Of a stretch of 64,000 bases of DNA, positions 22,291-33,594 are shown in pieces. This DNA comes from Mrakia gelida (taxonomy: Eukaryota; Basidiomycota; Tremellomycetes; Cystofilobasidiales; Mrakiaceae). The position numbers and the translations under genes are program-made. Positions within the stretch are counted from its first letter, which is position 1. Each line of letters starts with the position of its first letter. Under the pieces are notes generated by a model. The model did not search any database. It saw nothing but the letters and a program-made list of their open reading frames with translations, and was not told the origin of the DNA. The stretch spans positions 2,356,001 through 2,420,000 of the forward strand of contig BRON01000002.1 of the NCBI GenBank assembly GCA_024345305.1. The letters run 5' to 3'.

Positions 22291-24325
22291 CTACTTCTTA
22301 GCGGCGACCTTCTTCTTGGGAGCAGCCTTCTTGGCGGCAGCTGTGGGAGAGAGAGAGGCGAAGATGTGAGGGGAGGTCATTAAGAAGGTTCGGAAAGAGG
22401 AAGGGAGGAGGGAGAGGAAGAAGAGAACGAACCCTTGGGCTTAGCGGCAGGGGCCTTCTTAGCGGCAGCCTGGAAGTCGAAGAAGAACGAGCGAAGAGTC
22501 AGTTCGAGTTCGAAAACGCGTCGAACGAGAGCGAAAAACTGACCTTCTTGGGGGCAGCCTTAGCCTTGGTAGCGGTAGCGGCCTTGGAGGTGGAAGACTT
22601 GGTCTTGGTGGCAGTCTGAAGGGGAGGAGGAGGGAGGGACGAATCGGGCGAAGGTCAGCTCAGCCGACGCGATGGAAAATTGAGGAAACGCGTCGAGACA
22701 AAGACGACAACGTACCTTCTTAGCAGCAGGGGCAGCCTTCTTGGTAGCGGTAGCCTTCTTGGCGGGGGCAGCCTAGGAAGGGAGGGAGGGAGAAAAGAAG
22801 GGAAGGTCAGATTCGCGCGAGACTCGCGGCCCGACTCCTTCGACCTGCCTCCTCCTCTTCTCGAGCAAGAACCGAAGAGTCACCTTCTTAGCAGCAAGAG
22901 CAGCGGCCTTCTTAGGAGCAGCCTTCTTAGCAGCGGGAGCGGCAGCCTTCTTGGCCGCGGGAGCAGCCTTCTTGACGGGAGCCTTAGCAGCAGGAGCCTT
23001 GACGGAAGCGGGTTTGGAAGCAGAGGTAGGCTTGACGTTCTTCGACAACCGACAGACGGTCAGTTTTCGAGACGCGAGAGGAAGAGAAGAGAGAGGAGGA
23101 GAAGTAGGCTTACCTCCTTGTCGGCAGCGGGAACCTTGTTCAACTTGACTCGGCCAGAGATTCCTGAGGGAGGGAAGAAGAGAGGAGGGAGGGTCAGGAT
23201 GACGCTATCTCGAACGACCGTCCTTCCTCTCGCGAGTCGTCGAGAACGAAGCAACTCACCCTTGGGGAGGACGAAGACCTCGTCAAGAGTTCCCTGGGAG
23301 ATTCCTCGGTTGAGGTGTCCGATGTTGGCCTTGGAAGACATATCGAGCTTGTAGTGGGAAGCGAGGTAGCTGAGGAAGAGAAGAACGCGGAGGCAACGGA
23401 AAGGGCGGAGCATGCGTGTCAGTTCGAAGGCCTCACAACAATGAATGCGCGAAGATATAAAGAAACGGAAACTGACTGCTTGATCTGGGGTCGAGAGACA
23501 CCGATTCGGGAGTCCTCCTTGGTGTCGATGATGCATTGCTGAGGACGGAGGGAAGGGAAGATGAAGGGAGGGAGGGAGGAGAGGTGGAAGGGAGTGGAAC
23601 AAGGCAGGTCAGCTCGCTGTTCCCTTCCTCTCTAGCACGCGAAGGAAACATCCGATCGACGCGACTGAAAGGAGTGTGGGTGGATGGCAGAGATCTCCTC
23701 CCGCACGTATCCGTTCGACTCGAGTAAGACGAAGGAAGGCGAAGGATGGACGATGGAAGAAGGAGGGGAGGGTCATGGGACGGGAGATTTGCGCGCCACT
23801 TCATCCTCCTCCCTTCCATCCGCTCGTCTCCCTCTCGATCCAATGCAGATTTCGTCTCGAAACAACTTGGAGGTCGTTCCCAAGAGTCCATCCTCGAGTC
23901 TACGCGTCGAAAGTCGCGCGATAAGGTCGGAAGAAGGAGAGAAACGAACGCGAAGGTTTGGATCCCGCTTCTTCCACTCCCATCTCGCTCCCTTCGACAA
24001 CTCGCTTCCCTCCCACCAGCAGTCTGCATGGGATAGTTCCCAAACTTGGGGAGGGTCGAGTTCGAGGTCCCATCCACCCGAGGAGCGAAAAAATCGCGAA
24101 GAAGGAAGAGTTGATGGTAGAGAACGGGCTGTTCCCCTTTGAGAGGAGCGAACCCTCGCTCCTCGTTTCCACCTGATAACCTCCCTCCCCCTCTCGCTTC
24201 TCTTCTTCCTTTCCTCCTAGATAAAGAAGGAGAGCACTAACCTTGATCATCTCGATAAACTTGGGGTGGGTGGGGGCGACCTTAGCGACGGTCTTCTTGG
24301 TGGTGGTCTTCTTGACGGAGGACAT
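22291..24325 (-). CDS. Linker histone H1
   Basis: Nine exons encode a compact H1. Exon 1 (about 24242-24325) gives MSSVKKTTTKKTVAKVAPTH followed by PKFIEMIK. The globular H15 domain continues in exon 2 (QCIIDTKEDSRIGVSRPQIK, ending near 23477) and exon 3 (YLASHYKLDMSSK, then IGHLNRGISQGTLDEVFVLP), and ends with SGRVKLNKVPAADKE. The rest is a typical lysine/alanine/proline tail (repeats such as KKAAPAAKKAA) spread over five exons to KKVAAKK and the stop at 22291. H1 binds linker DNA at the nucleosome dyad and compacts chromatin. Intron 1 is about 700 bp (near 23539-24241), far longer than the others. Eight introns in a gene of about 200 codons is striking. CCAAT-like and ATTGG elements lie upstream near 24640 and 24670. 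Confidence 0.93.
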
Positions 24326-25082
24326 GGTGTGTTGTTGATTGAAAGGTGGGAGGGTGGAAGGTGTCTGAGAAGGGAGAGAGCATGCGAGCGAAGGCGGAGG
24401 AGGGAAGGCGCGTTAGTGAAGAGATACTAGAGAGGTATACTCGCGACGATGAGAGAAGGGAAGGGAAGAGAAGAGAGAGGGGAGGACTAACAGAGAGGTT
24501 TGGAGGTTTAGAAGGAGATGTGGTTAGAGGGGAAGGGGAAGGAGGGAGGGAGGGAGAGACGAAAGGGAAAAACAAAGGCGTCCCCTCTCCTCCCCTCCCC
24601 CCCCCCCCCTCCTCTTTCTTACCCTCCATAATTATTTTCCCAATGAAACGATAGGCTCAGCAACCACTTCATCCAATAGATAGCGCGTCAAACTTACATC
24701 TCACGCTTTCGAATTGTCTTCCAACCCATTTGCGGAAGAGAAAACAGAGAAAGAAGGCTGGAAGAGGGTCCCTCCCCCCTCCTCCCCCCTCCCTCCCCTC
24801 CTCTCTTATTTCCCTTCTTATCCTCTCAGATCGTAAGGGTTAAGCCTGAAAGTTGTTGGAGGGGTTGAAGGGTAATCAAGGCTATCCATTCCCCCAAAAA
24901 TCTGGAGAGAGAAGCTCATTTTTCTTCCTAGAACTGAAACTGAGGAACACGCCCAAGCAAACCGCCCTCTCTTCTCGCCTCTCCACCATCTTCCTCCATC
25001 TCCCCCAGTCTTCCCTTCCCAACTCCTCCAACAAAGCTCGCAAATCGTGTTCAAGACCATAATCGAGCAGCCCAGCAAAAAT
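24326..25082. promoter_or_regulatory. Histone H1 promoter region and 3' side of the MFS gene
   Basis: This 757-bp region lies between the H1 start codon and the stop of the upstream minus-strand transporter gene. It contains a CCAAT pentamer on the plus strand at about 24672 (CATCCAATAGAT) and one on the minus strand at about 24640 (ATTGG read on the minus strand), which could serve the H1 promoter. It also contains a 13-base C run at 24597-24609 and a C-rich block at about 24770-24800. No coding sequence is recognised. Confidence 0.45.
24597..24609 (+). repeat. Poly-C tract (13 C)
   Basis: A run of 13 cytosines sits in a longer CT-rich segment upstream of histone H1. It is likely length-polymorphic and prone to sequencing error; no function is implied. 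Confidence 0.8.
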
Positions 25083-27590
25083 CTAACCTTCCTCCTCTTC
25101 TCGTTCACCCTCCAGCAGCGCTCCTTCTTCCTCCTCCCTCCTCGTCGTCGTCGACCTGGGAAGAGACGGACCACTGCTTCGTCTTCTCCCTCTCCCTCTT
25201 GTCACAACCCCACCCTCCCTCTGCTTCGCATCCACCCATCGAGCAACTCCCTCGAACACGATCCAAGATCCCAAAACGCTGAACGCCATAGCGAAGTCCC
25301 TCGAGGAGAGCTCCTGCCAGAGAGGGTAGCCTCCTGATCGCGTGATAACGAGGAGTCGAGCTGCTGCTGTCGAGGCGATAGGAGGGATGGCAGGAATGTC
25401 GTCGAGTGCTGGGATGGCGGAGGAATAGAGAGATGGACCTAGAGCACCTCCGATATTTCCTACTGCTATTGAATGCAAGTAAAACGAGGTCGGCTACACG
25501 TGTCACGCGAGAGGCGAAAGAGACGCGACTTACCGACGACTGCTGCGGTGAGAGTTCCCATTTGAGGTGCTAGGGACGAAGGGATGGAGACCGTTTGAGA
25601 TAGGTAGAGAGATCCGAGAGTTGGGGTTGCTGTTGAAGAAAAAAAATGAGGAAAATGAGGTCAGCGAGACGCGTTCGTCGTTGCACCGTCCCTCCCAGTC
25701 CACTGATACGCGTAAGTCAATCGACGTCGAGTGAAGTACACTCGTGCCATCTCGGAAGAACCTCCGAAACTATATCCAACAGAAAAAGAGGCAGAAGAGG
25801 ACGTACTCATCGTGACGAGCACCCTTAACGCGATCCCAACCCACCTGCCTCTCACATTCTCGTCCCACCTCAACTCCCCACCCTCACCCTCGGGCCCCCT
25901 CCCCTGCATCCCCAGCCCTTCCCAAACTCCTACGCTCATCCATCCAAGGACGACGGTCAAACAGACGACGCGCCAGATCCGCAGAACTCCCTTCCTCCCA
26001 GCCAGCGCTCCGATACCGAGCTGGAGGACTCCTCCGATCGCGTAGATGAGTCCGACGAGGAGGTTTGAAGTCCGTTCCGAGAGGGCGTAACGCGATTGAA
26101 GGATACGAGGAAGGAAGGCTGAGGGAGTTGTTGCGAGGAGGAGGAGGAGGTAGCCGAGTGAGAGAGAGAGGGTTAAGGGCGAGCAGAGCGTCTCGAGAGG
26201 AGTTGGTAAGGAGGAGCGGTTGAGGAGCGAGGTGAGGAGAGGGAGTCGAGCTGGGGAGAGTCCGTGGGCGTGGTTGTGGTTGGCTTTTGGAGACGCGGCG
26301 CGTGAGGACGAGGTCGAGGATGCGAAAGGTGCGGGCTGCTCGCTGAGTCCTGGAGGTGGTGTTGGGAGGAGAGGTGGCGAGGAAGGTGGTGGTGGCTGAG
26401 AGAGAAGCAGGAGGGAGTGGAGATGGGGTGGGAGGAAGGAGGATGTTTCTTCGGGTGACGAGGGGAGGACGTTGAAGAGGAGGAAGGCGATGAGGAGAGT
26501 CGCAAGTCCCTCTGTAGGTTTCGGAACGAAGACAGTAAATCAACGACCGTTTACGTTCTGGCTCTAGAGGGAGGCGTCAAACTCACGGTAGAGGAAAAGG
26601 AGTTGCCATCCTTCGAGACCTCCGTCGCCTCCCTTGATTGGGAGAAGAGCTCCCGCCAAGAACGATCCGAGAGCGAATGCGATAGATGCGGCGAGGGTGA
26701 AGGAGGAGATACGGACGGTGAGGTTCTTCGGTGCGTAGAAGAAGGTGAGCGAGTATAAGAAACCGGGAAAGACGCCGCCTGCAGGAAGAACGAAAAGGAG
26801 GAACGAGGGTGAGCTCTTCGATCTGAGCTCTAGCAGCCTCCCTGCTTTCTCGCTGGTTGCACCAAGCTACCAGATCGGTCCTGAGAGGCTCAGGAGTCCC
26901 TGGTCATGCGAAGAAGGAGATGGAAGAAAAACTCACCCTCGAAAAGACCCAAGATCGTCCTCAACCCAACGAGCGTCCTCCATCCCGGAACGAAGGCCTG
27001 CAGGAGGGTGCACACACCACAACCTCCGATGAGAACCGAGAGCCAAATCCTAGATCCAAACTTCTTGACGAGGAGGTTCGATGGCACCTCGATGAGGACG
27101 AGGGAGAAGGTGAAGAGGGCGCTGAAGAAACGGAAGTGACGGCGATGAGCGACGAAGGCGTGAGCTCGAGGGAAGGGAAGGAAACTCACGATGCGAGGGC
27201 GTATGCTTTTGGAGTGAGACCTATAGACCTCTCGAGCGAGGTGAGGCTGTTTGACATGTTGGATCGATCTATGTAGCCTGCGAAACGATCGAAAGGGAAG
27301 AGGAGGAGACGAAGGAGGAAGCAGATGCGGCAAGGGAGGAGGTGATGAGCAAGCGAAGCACGTTCAGGCTCTCGTACAACCTCGTTCGAACTCGCTCAAA
27401 AGGGAGGAAGCAACTCACTGATGGTGTAGGCGAGGATGATCTATACGCACGAGAAGAAAAACGACAAAAAAGCGGCGATGAGGATCTCGCTTCGTCGAGC
27501 TCCGTCTCCGCTTTCTTCCAGCGAGCTCACCGGAAGCATAACCCTCCTGTCGAGCGCTCTCAGAAGCAGCTTTTCATCCTTCTCCAGCAT
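25083..27590 (-). CDS. MFS transporter, anion:cation symporter (Dal5-like) type
   Basis: The reading frame starts at MLEKDEKLLLRALDRRVMLP and continues over about eight exons. Signatures of the fungal allantoate/nicotinate permease branch of the major facilitator superfamily are visible: YIDRSNMSNSLTSLERSIGL, then LIEVPSNLLVKKFGSRIWLS, GWRTLVGLRTILGLFEG, FLYSLTFFYAPKNLTVRISS and ALGSFLAGALLPI. After a Pro/Ser-rich central loop come later spans (LSLGYLLLLLATTPSAFLP, LLVGLIYAIGGVLQLGIGAL, VVCLTVVLGWMSVGVW) and the end AFSVLGSWIVFEGVARWVDA with a charged tail. It should import a small organic anion or vitamin-like substrate at the plasma membrane, but the substrate cannot be read from sequence. 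The N-terminal tail is short for this group, so a small upstream exon may be missing. Confidence 0.85.
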
Positions 27591-27902
27591 GATGTGGGCG
27601 ATTCGATGCCTCTAGAGATTGAACGACGAGGATGAAGAAAAAGTGAAAGTCGGTTGATGGGGTTTGGTTGGGAAGAACGAGAAGGTGATCGAGGGCCTCC
27701 CTCCCTCTTTTCTGACACTAACCACCACCCTCCCTCCCCTCCCCTCCCTCTCTCGCCCTCGTCTCTCTTCTCCCACTCTCTCCCCATCGCTGGTTCGACT
27801 CTACTCTCTCCTTACTGGCTTCCTAGGGAAGGAAAGGAACGACTTCCACCCACCCCCAAGGACGGAACCTTATCGATCTTCCCTCCTCCCTCCCTCGAAG
27901 AG
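27591..27902. promoter_or_regulatory. Divergent promoter: MFS transporter and GDS1/APSES-like gene
   Basis: Only about 310 bp separate the two divergent start codons. The plus strand is pyrimidine-rich toward the ATG at 27903. No TATA box or repeated operator-like motif is evident. Both genes must draw their core promoters from this interval unless the transporter has an unseen upstream exon. Confidence 0.5.
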
Positions 27903-30900
27903 ATGGCCTCCGGCTCTTCCTCTCTACACCTCAACTCTTCAGAACCCTCCTCCTCCTCTTCATCGATAACGGAAGGACGCAGTGCCTCGAGGAGACGAAC
28001 GATCCAACCTCCTTCGAGGTTTCGTCAGTCCCCCGACAAGTCGAGCGTTCCTCTCCCCTCGTCGTTTTCCCTCCCATCGTCCTCTTCCAACATCGTCCAA
28101 CATCGCCCCACCCACACTCCTACAGCTCAACCAAGAGGGAGATCTAAGCCATTCCCCGCTCCTGCTCTGCCTCCGACGATCAAGATCAAACCTACCGCCA
28201 TCACTTCGAAGGAGGAGGAGGTGAGCCATCACTCGCTCAAGCTCGCGGCGACCGAGGACGTTGAGGTGGGCTGGCCGAATCGACACAACAAGGGAAGGGT
28301 CGTAGAGGAAGATTTGAAGGACAGGATTCTCATGGCAGTATGTGGAGCACTCGCATCAATCGTGAGTACCCTCTCCCGCGAAAAACTTCTTGGAACAGGG
28401 GGGAGAGGGGGCAAGGGAAGAGAAGGGAAGAGAGGAGAGGGAGGTTCAGGGCAGGTTTTGCGCGGGGGAGGGTGGGAAGGTGGAGGAGCACGCGCGCTTG
28501 GTTCTCGCTCGTAAATGAGGACCACCAATCGAGGCCTTTTCCTTGAGAGAAGGTTTCCTCGAACAGGAGATCTGGATGGCGAAGAGCTGATCAAGCTTTT
28601 ATATCTCTTTCCTTTCGCTTCCTCAGGAGAACAAGGCGCTTTGTCTTCAGGAACTGGCGGATATCTGTGCTGCAAAGGGGTGGATCAAACCGAGGTGCGT
28701 CGTCTTTCCTTCGCTTCCCCTCTTGCACATCGCCTCGCGTCTTTTCTTCCGACGTCTTCCCTTGAACCTTCCGATTTTTCTACTGTCGAAACACTCGACC
28801 GCGACCTCAGAGGCTGACCCTCGTTCTATCCCTTTCACCTTTCCCACGTTCCTTGTCGTCACCTCCGTTCGATTCGAAACCTCCGTCCTCCTCCCTTGCT
28901 CGCTTCCCCACCTCCTTCAGCCCTTCCCTCTCCGTCAGCAACCTCGTCTCCGCCGCCATTCGATCTCACTACCGACGAACCACAGCAGCCAACCGTCCAC
29001 CTCTCCTCTCCAAGCACGTTCTCCTCGGATCAGCATCGGAAATCAACATCGCTCCAGCTCTTCACCCCGACTCGATCAACGCAGATAGACGTCCGAAAGG
29101 CACCGTCTGGTTCCTCTCAAGCGACGCTGGATACTGGAACCCGTTCGAGAGAGCTCGAGTTGCTCATCACCTCATGAAGGACGGAGAGGGAACCAAGAAC
29201 TCGGGAGTCACGTCCAAGAGGAAGAGGGAGGAAGCAGCAGGAAGCTCGAGCTCGGCAGTTGCTCCTGCGACCTTTAGAGGAGGGCTGAAGATTCGTCTGA
29301 AGGTCCTCGGAGGTCTGAGGGAGGAGGACTCGACTCAGCACGACGTGTCGATGGCAGGAGCTGGAGAGGATCGGGGAGAGGGAAGCAGCAGTCACTCGAG
29401 GTCGTTGGGATCGAGCTCGTCAGGAGCTGATCCTCGATTGGGACGAGGTCGCCGTCAACGAGGACCCAAGGATGGATTCCCCGACTTCGTTCGACCAGTA
29501 TCAGACGACGAGGATGACCTCTCGGACGACCAAACCCCTACCTCATCCCTACCCAATCACCCGGACTCCCACCTTCACCAGCGAGCTCACTTCGTCCCTC
29601 CCAAACGACCCCAAGCTCGTCACTCACTCCCAGCCACCTCCTCCTCTCGATCCCTTCCTGCCTCCTTCCATGGAAACCACCGACACTCCCATCGACCAGC
29701 AGCCGCTGAGGACTCGGACTCGTCGTCGTCGTCGGAAGGAGAGGATTTCCACGAGGCGATGCTCAGGTCGGACGACTTCGCATTCGGAATGGACGAGGAT
29801 GGATCGGGAGACGGAAGCGGAGATACTCCTGCGACGACGCCGAGGGATGGAGGACTTGATGGGTTGAGCGACCAGCAGTCAGCATCAGGAGGAGGAGCAG
29901 GGAAGTCAGCATCACCACCGCCGCGTCGAAGTCCCTTCCCTCCAGCACCAACGCCAGCCGAGGTTCTCGCAGGAGGTCCCGTCCCCATCTCAGCAGATCC
30001 CAACCACATCCCTACTCGTGAACCAGTCAACTCCCTCTCGTCCTCCGAACTCTCCGACTCCAACCTCCTTCGACATCGACTCGCGACGGCTCCTCACTCG
30101 CCAGTTCGTCCCTTCAACTCCGACCTCCTTCACCCTCAATCCGCTCCTCCGGCAGGTTCGCTCGCTCTCCCTCGAATGCAAGCCCTCTCCCCGTCTCCCT
30201 CACCCTCACCGGCAATGCCCTCGGTCCTCCTCCCTCACCTCCAGTCCCTCCCGTCCTTCATCTCCCACTCCTCTCCCTCCCGCCTTTCCTTCCACCAACA
30301 CCTCACCTCAGGCATCGGCTCAGCTCCCAACTCGCCTTCGACAGAGACCAAGGAACAAGAAGAAGCCTTCAACCTCACCCTCTCCCTTCTCCCCGCCGAC
30401 TTCAAGCCAGTGATTCGAGACCATCGATTCGGAGAGTCCTCAGGCGACGAGTTCGACGACTCTGAGTCCATCTGCGTCATTCAAGCCGAGGACGCGTCTC
30501 CTCCCTCGGACGCCAGCGGACTCTTTGACGACTTCGGAGACGTTGGAGGAAGGGAGAACTCGTTGGCCAGGAGCGAGGACGATCCTCATCGCAAGGCGGA
30601 GAGATGGGCGATGGAGAGCTCGTCGTCGGCTGGAGGAATCAAACTCGAACCGAGCTCGCCCAGGATGCTGCTCATGGACGAGGAGACTGCCTCGCCGAGG
30701 GAGGATGGGTTCTCGAGAGACTCGTCGAGGGAGGGAGACGACGAGGGAGGAGACGAAGAGGACGACGAGGAGACCGCGTCGGGCTTGCTCGCTGCCTTTA
30801 GAGGAGGAGACGACGAGATGATGGACGACGAGGACGAGGTGGATGGGAACGAGGATTTCCTGGGACCTGAGAGCGTCGGTTTGGAGGAGCTCGAGAGGGT

Positions 30901-33056
30901 CTGGGGTGGAGGGAGACGAGGAGGAGAGAGGTGCTCTCCGTTCTCGGGCTCGGCGGAAGGCGGAGACTTTGGAGGAGTGAAGATGGAGGACGTCGATGGA
31001 GACTCGAGGATGGAGACGATCGAGGAGATGAAGAAGGAGAAGGAAGCCTTCGCTCAGGCGTTGGTGAAGAAGGTCAGAGCCGCGACGGCCTCGATGCTCA
31101 GCCCCGAGCAGGTCGACGACGAGGAGATGGACGACCCGCTCAACGAACCTTCGACCTCGACCCGATCCAGCAACAGCCTTCGACCCACCACCTCTTCCTC
31201 TTCCGTCTCGAAGCGACGAGTCGCCTCTTCCTCCAACTCCAACTCCACTCCTCGACCAACCACCCTCCCATCGAAGCAGAAACGTCGAGAGTCCCTCCTC
31301 CCCAAACCTCTCCCCGCTCCCGTTCGACGCGCCTACGGACACAAGAGGACCAACACCGCTTCCATGATCGAGATGGTCGGACTCCTGGACGTCGAGGACT
31401 TCGACGAGATGGATCTGCTCTTCACTCCAGAGTCGGGAATCGGAGGACGACGCGCTGGATCCGCCGCGAGGAGATCCGAGTCCGTCGACGCCTCGGGAAT
31501 GAGTAGCGATGTCGAGTACCTTGGAGAGGGAGAGTCACCGTCGATGTCGGGGATCCCTCCACTGGTCGATGTGGAAACGTCGTCGAACTTGGGAGGAGGA
31601 GCCAACGGAGGGCAATCGAACGTCGCCGCTCCCAAACCTCCCGTCGCCAGGCCTCTTCCTAGGAGATCCATCTTCGCTCCTCGACCTCTCGACCTTCCCG
31701 CCGTTCCTGCGATCCCTCAACTCGTTCAACCTCTCAAGCAACTCAGCCCGAACGTGAACGCGACGTGCATCTCTGGAAGTGAGTTGCTCTTCTCTCGTCT
31801 GGTCTCGCTCGTTCCCGCCGTTTCCCTTTGCTGACTTTTCTCCCCTTCTTCTGCTTCGTCTTTTAGTCCCCGTCTTCATGTGCTTCTTTTCCAACGTCGT
31901 CCTCCTTCGTCGAATCGACTCCGAATACGTCAACATGTCCACCGGTCTCGAGGCTCTCGCCATCGTCGGACCTGGAGAGGAGGCCAAGAAGAAGGAGATC
32001 CTCTCACCCATCCAGGATCACGTCATCGTCGAGTGGGGGACATCGGTTGGATCGGGAGTGAATGGGATCTGGGTCCCGCTTCAGGTCGCTCGAGGATTGG
32101 CGTTGAGAGTGAGTTTCTTTCCCTTCGTTTTCGCTCGCTCGACGCGTTCGTCCCCTTACCTTCGCTCGTAAAAGACTTGAGGCTGACTCTCGGCGCTTCT
32201 TCGTTTTCGTTACAGTTCACCGCTGGAAGTCCGCTTCTCTCGACGTTCTTCGACTTGAGGCTCGCGAACTCGTTCCCTCCTCAGCTCGTCGAGGTGAGCC
32301 TTCTCCCTTTGTATTTCCTTCGTTGTCGATCTCCCACACTTCGCGTCTACCTCGAGACTAACTCTCGCTCCCTTCTCTTCTTCGTTCCGTTTCCAGGCCG
32401 CTCTGAGCCAAACCCTCCGATCTCCCTCTGGCTTCGCCATCCCTCCTCCTCGCCTCCCTGCATCTCGCCCCATCAGCAAGGCCTCTTCCTCCCTCACCAG
32501 CTCCAAACCCACCTCCTCGAGCTCATCCTCGTCAAACTCCACCAAGCTCACCGGGATCCCTCGATCCAAAGCTCCCAAACCATCGTCCCTCTCGACCTCC
32601 TCGGTTCCCTCTCCCGTCGCCAAATCCAAACCTTCGTCCTCAAAACCCAAGCTCAAAGCTACTCCCACAGCCTCGACCTCCTCCACCACCAACGCTCCTA
32701 CCTCCACCGGAACGGCCTCGCCCAAACCCGTCGTCGACAGTTCTCCCAAGCTTCCTCGAACAACCATCGCGACGGCCGCGAAGAAGGCAAAGAAGGAGGC
32801 TGCTGTCGCGGCTGCTGCTTCCTCCTCGTCGACTTCGGTCACGACTTCCACCAAGGTCAAGACCAAGAAGGCGAAGAAGGATCGAACTCCCTCCACCACC
32901 GCCGGTCTCCTCTACGAATCGTCGTCGTCGCTGTCGGAGGTCGACGAGGACGCTGGACCCAGGGGCATCAGTCCCGAGAAGGACTCCGTCGTCTCAGCGG
33001 ATGCTCCCATCTCGAGGAGTACTCGAAGGACCTCGAGGGTCGGAGGGAGCAAGTAG
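27903..33056 (+). CDS. Large nuclear protein with GDS1-like winged helix and APSES/KilA-N-like domain
   Basis: Six exons (27903-28361, 28627-28694, 28921-31778, 31867-32108, about 32216-32293 and about 32398-33056) encode about 1,450 residues. An N-terminal Ser-rich region leads to a winged-helix domain split over exons 1-3: EEDLKDRILMAVCGALASIE, then NKALCLQELADICAAKGWIK, LVSAAIRSHYRRTTAANRPP and RPKGTVWFLSSDAGYWNPFE. This resembles the fungal GDS1 winged helix. A long acidic and Ser-rich disordered middle follows. Exons 4-5 hold an APSES/KilA-N-like unit: SGIPVFMCFFSNVVLLRRID, then SEYVNMSTGLEAL, GVNGIWVPLQVARGLALR and FTAGSPLLSTFFDLRL, aligning with the SWI4/MBP1 pattern of a Val-Pro start, R-R-x-D, W-x-P-L-x-x-A and a final PLL-FFD. 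The C-terminus is Lys/Ser-rich with AAKKAKKEA-like basic stretches. It is probably a transcription regulator. Confidence 0.82.
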
Positions 33057-33594
33057 TGGGGAGCAGGAAGGTTGGAGAGTCCCGTCGCGTCGCATGTCGT
33101 TTCTCGTTGTTTTTCAATCACCCCCTCTTGTTTCGTTCTTCATTTCGTCTTCAGCTCCCTCCTCTCTTCTCCCTAGTCTACCTTACGTCGTCTTTACGTC
33201 CTCTCCCTTCCCACGTTGTAACTCCTCCGACTCCTTTGCTTTTTCTTAACGACCCTCGCTGCCTCCTCTAGCTTTTCTTGAGCATACCTCCCTCTCACCT
33301 ATCCTTTACGCAAGCTCTACTTTATTATCGTCATCAGTTCAAAACAAATTACACATCACTCGTCTTCCACATGTACCACCTGTTCTTCTCTCGTTGCAAC
33401 CTCTCTCTTCCCGTCTCTGGGTTCCTTTTGCTTTTCTTTCTTTTGTTTTTTTTGGGGGGGAGAGAGAGCTCTCTCTCGGTCTCTCTCTCGCTTCGCATGC
33501 TTAGTCTTCACACCTACACCAGTCTGATGATTCATGGGTCGCTTTAAACAAACCAACACAAGAGAAATCAAGGAAAGGAAAATGTCGAGCGAGA
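33057..33594. other. Convergent intergenic region: GDS1/APSES-like gene and SHQ1
   Basis: About 540 bp lie between two convergent stop codons. It includes a GGGGGG/AGAGAG patch near 33455-33490 but no recognisable gene. Both 3' UTRs are expected here. Confidence 0.5.

Noticed and set aside
23433..24077. 214-codon minus-strand frame inside the first intron of histone H1
   Set aside because: It lacks family features and lies between a donor and an acceptor that join the H1 globular domain correctly. It is kept only as a question about the long intron.
25884..26543. 219-codon frame across the central part of the MFS gene
   Set aside because: It is out of frame with the membrane spans; the correct frame gives LSLGYLLLLLATTPSAFLP and VGLIYAIGGVLQLGIGAL and joins in phase to both sides.
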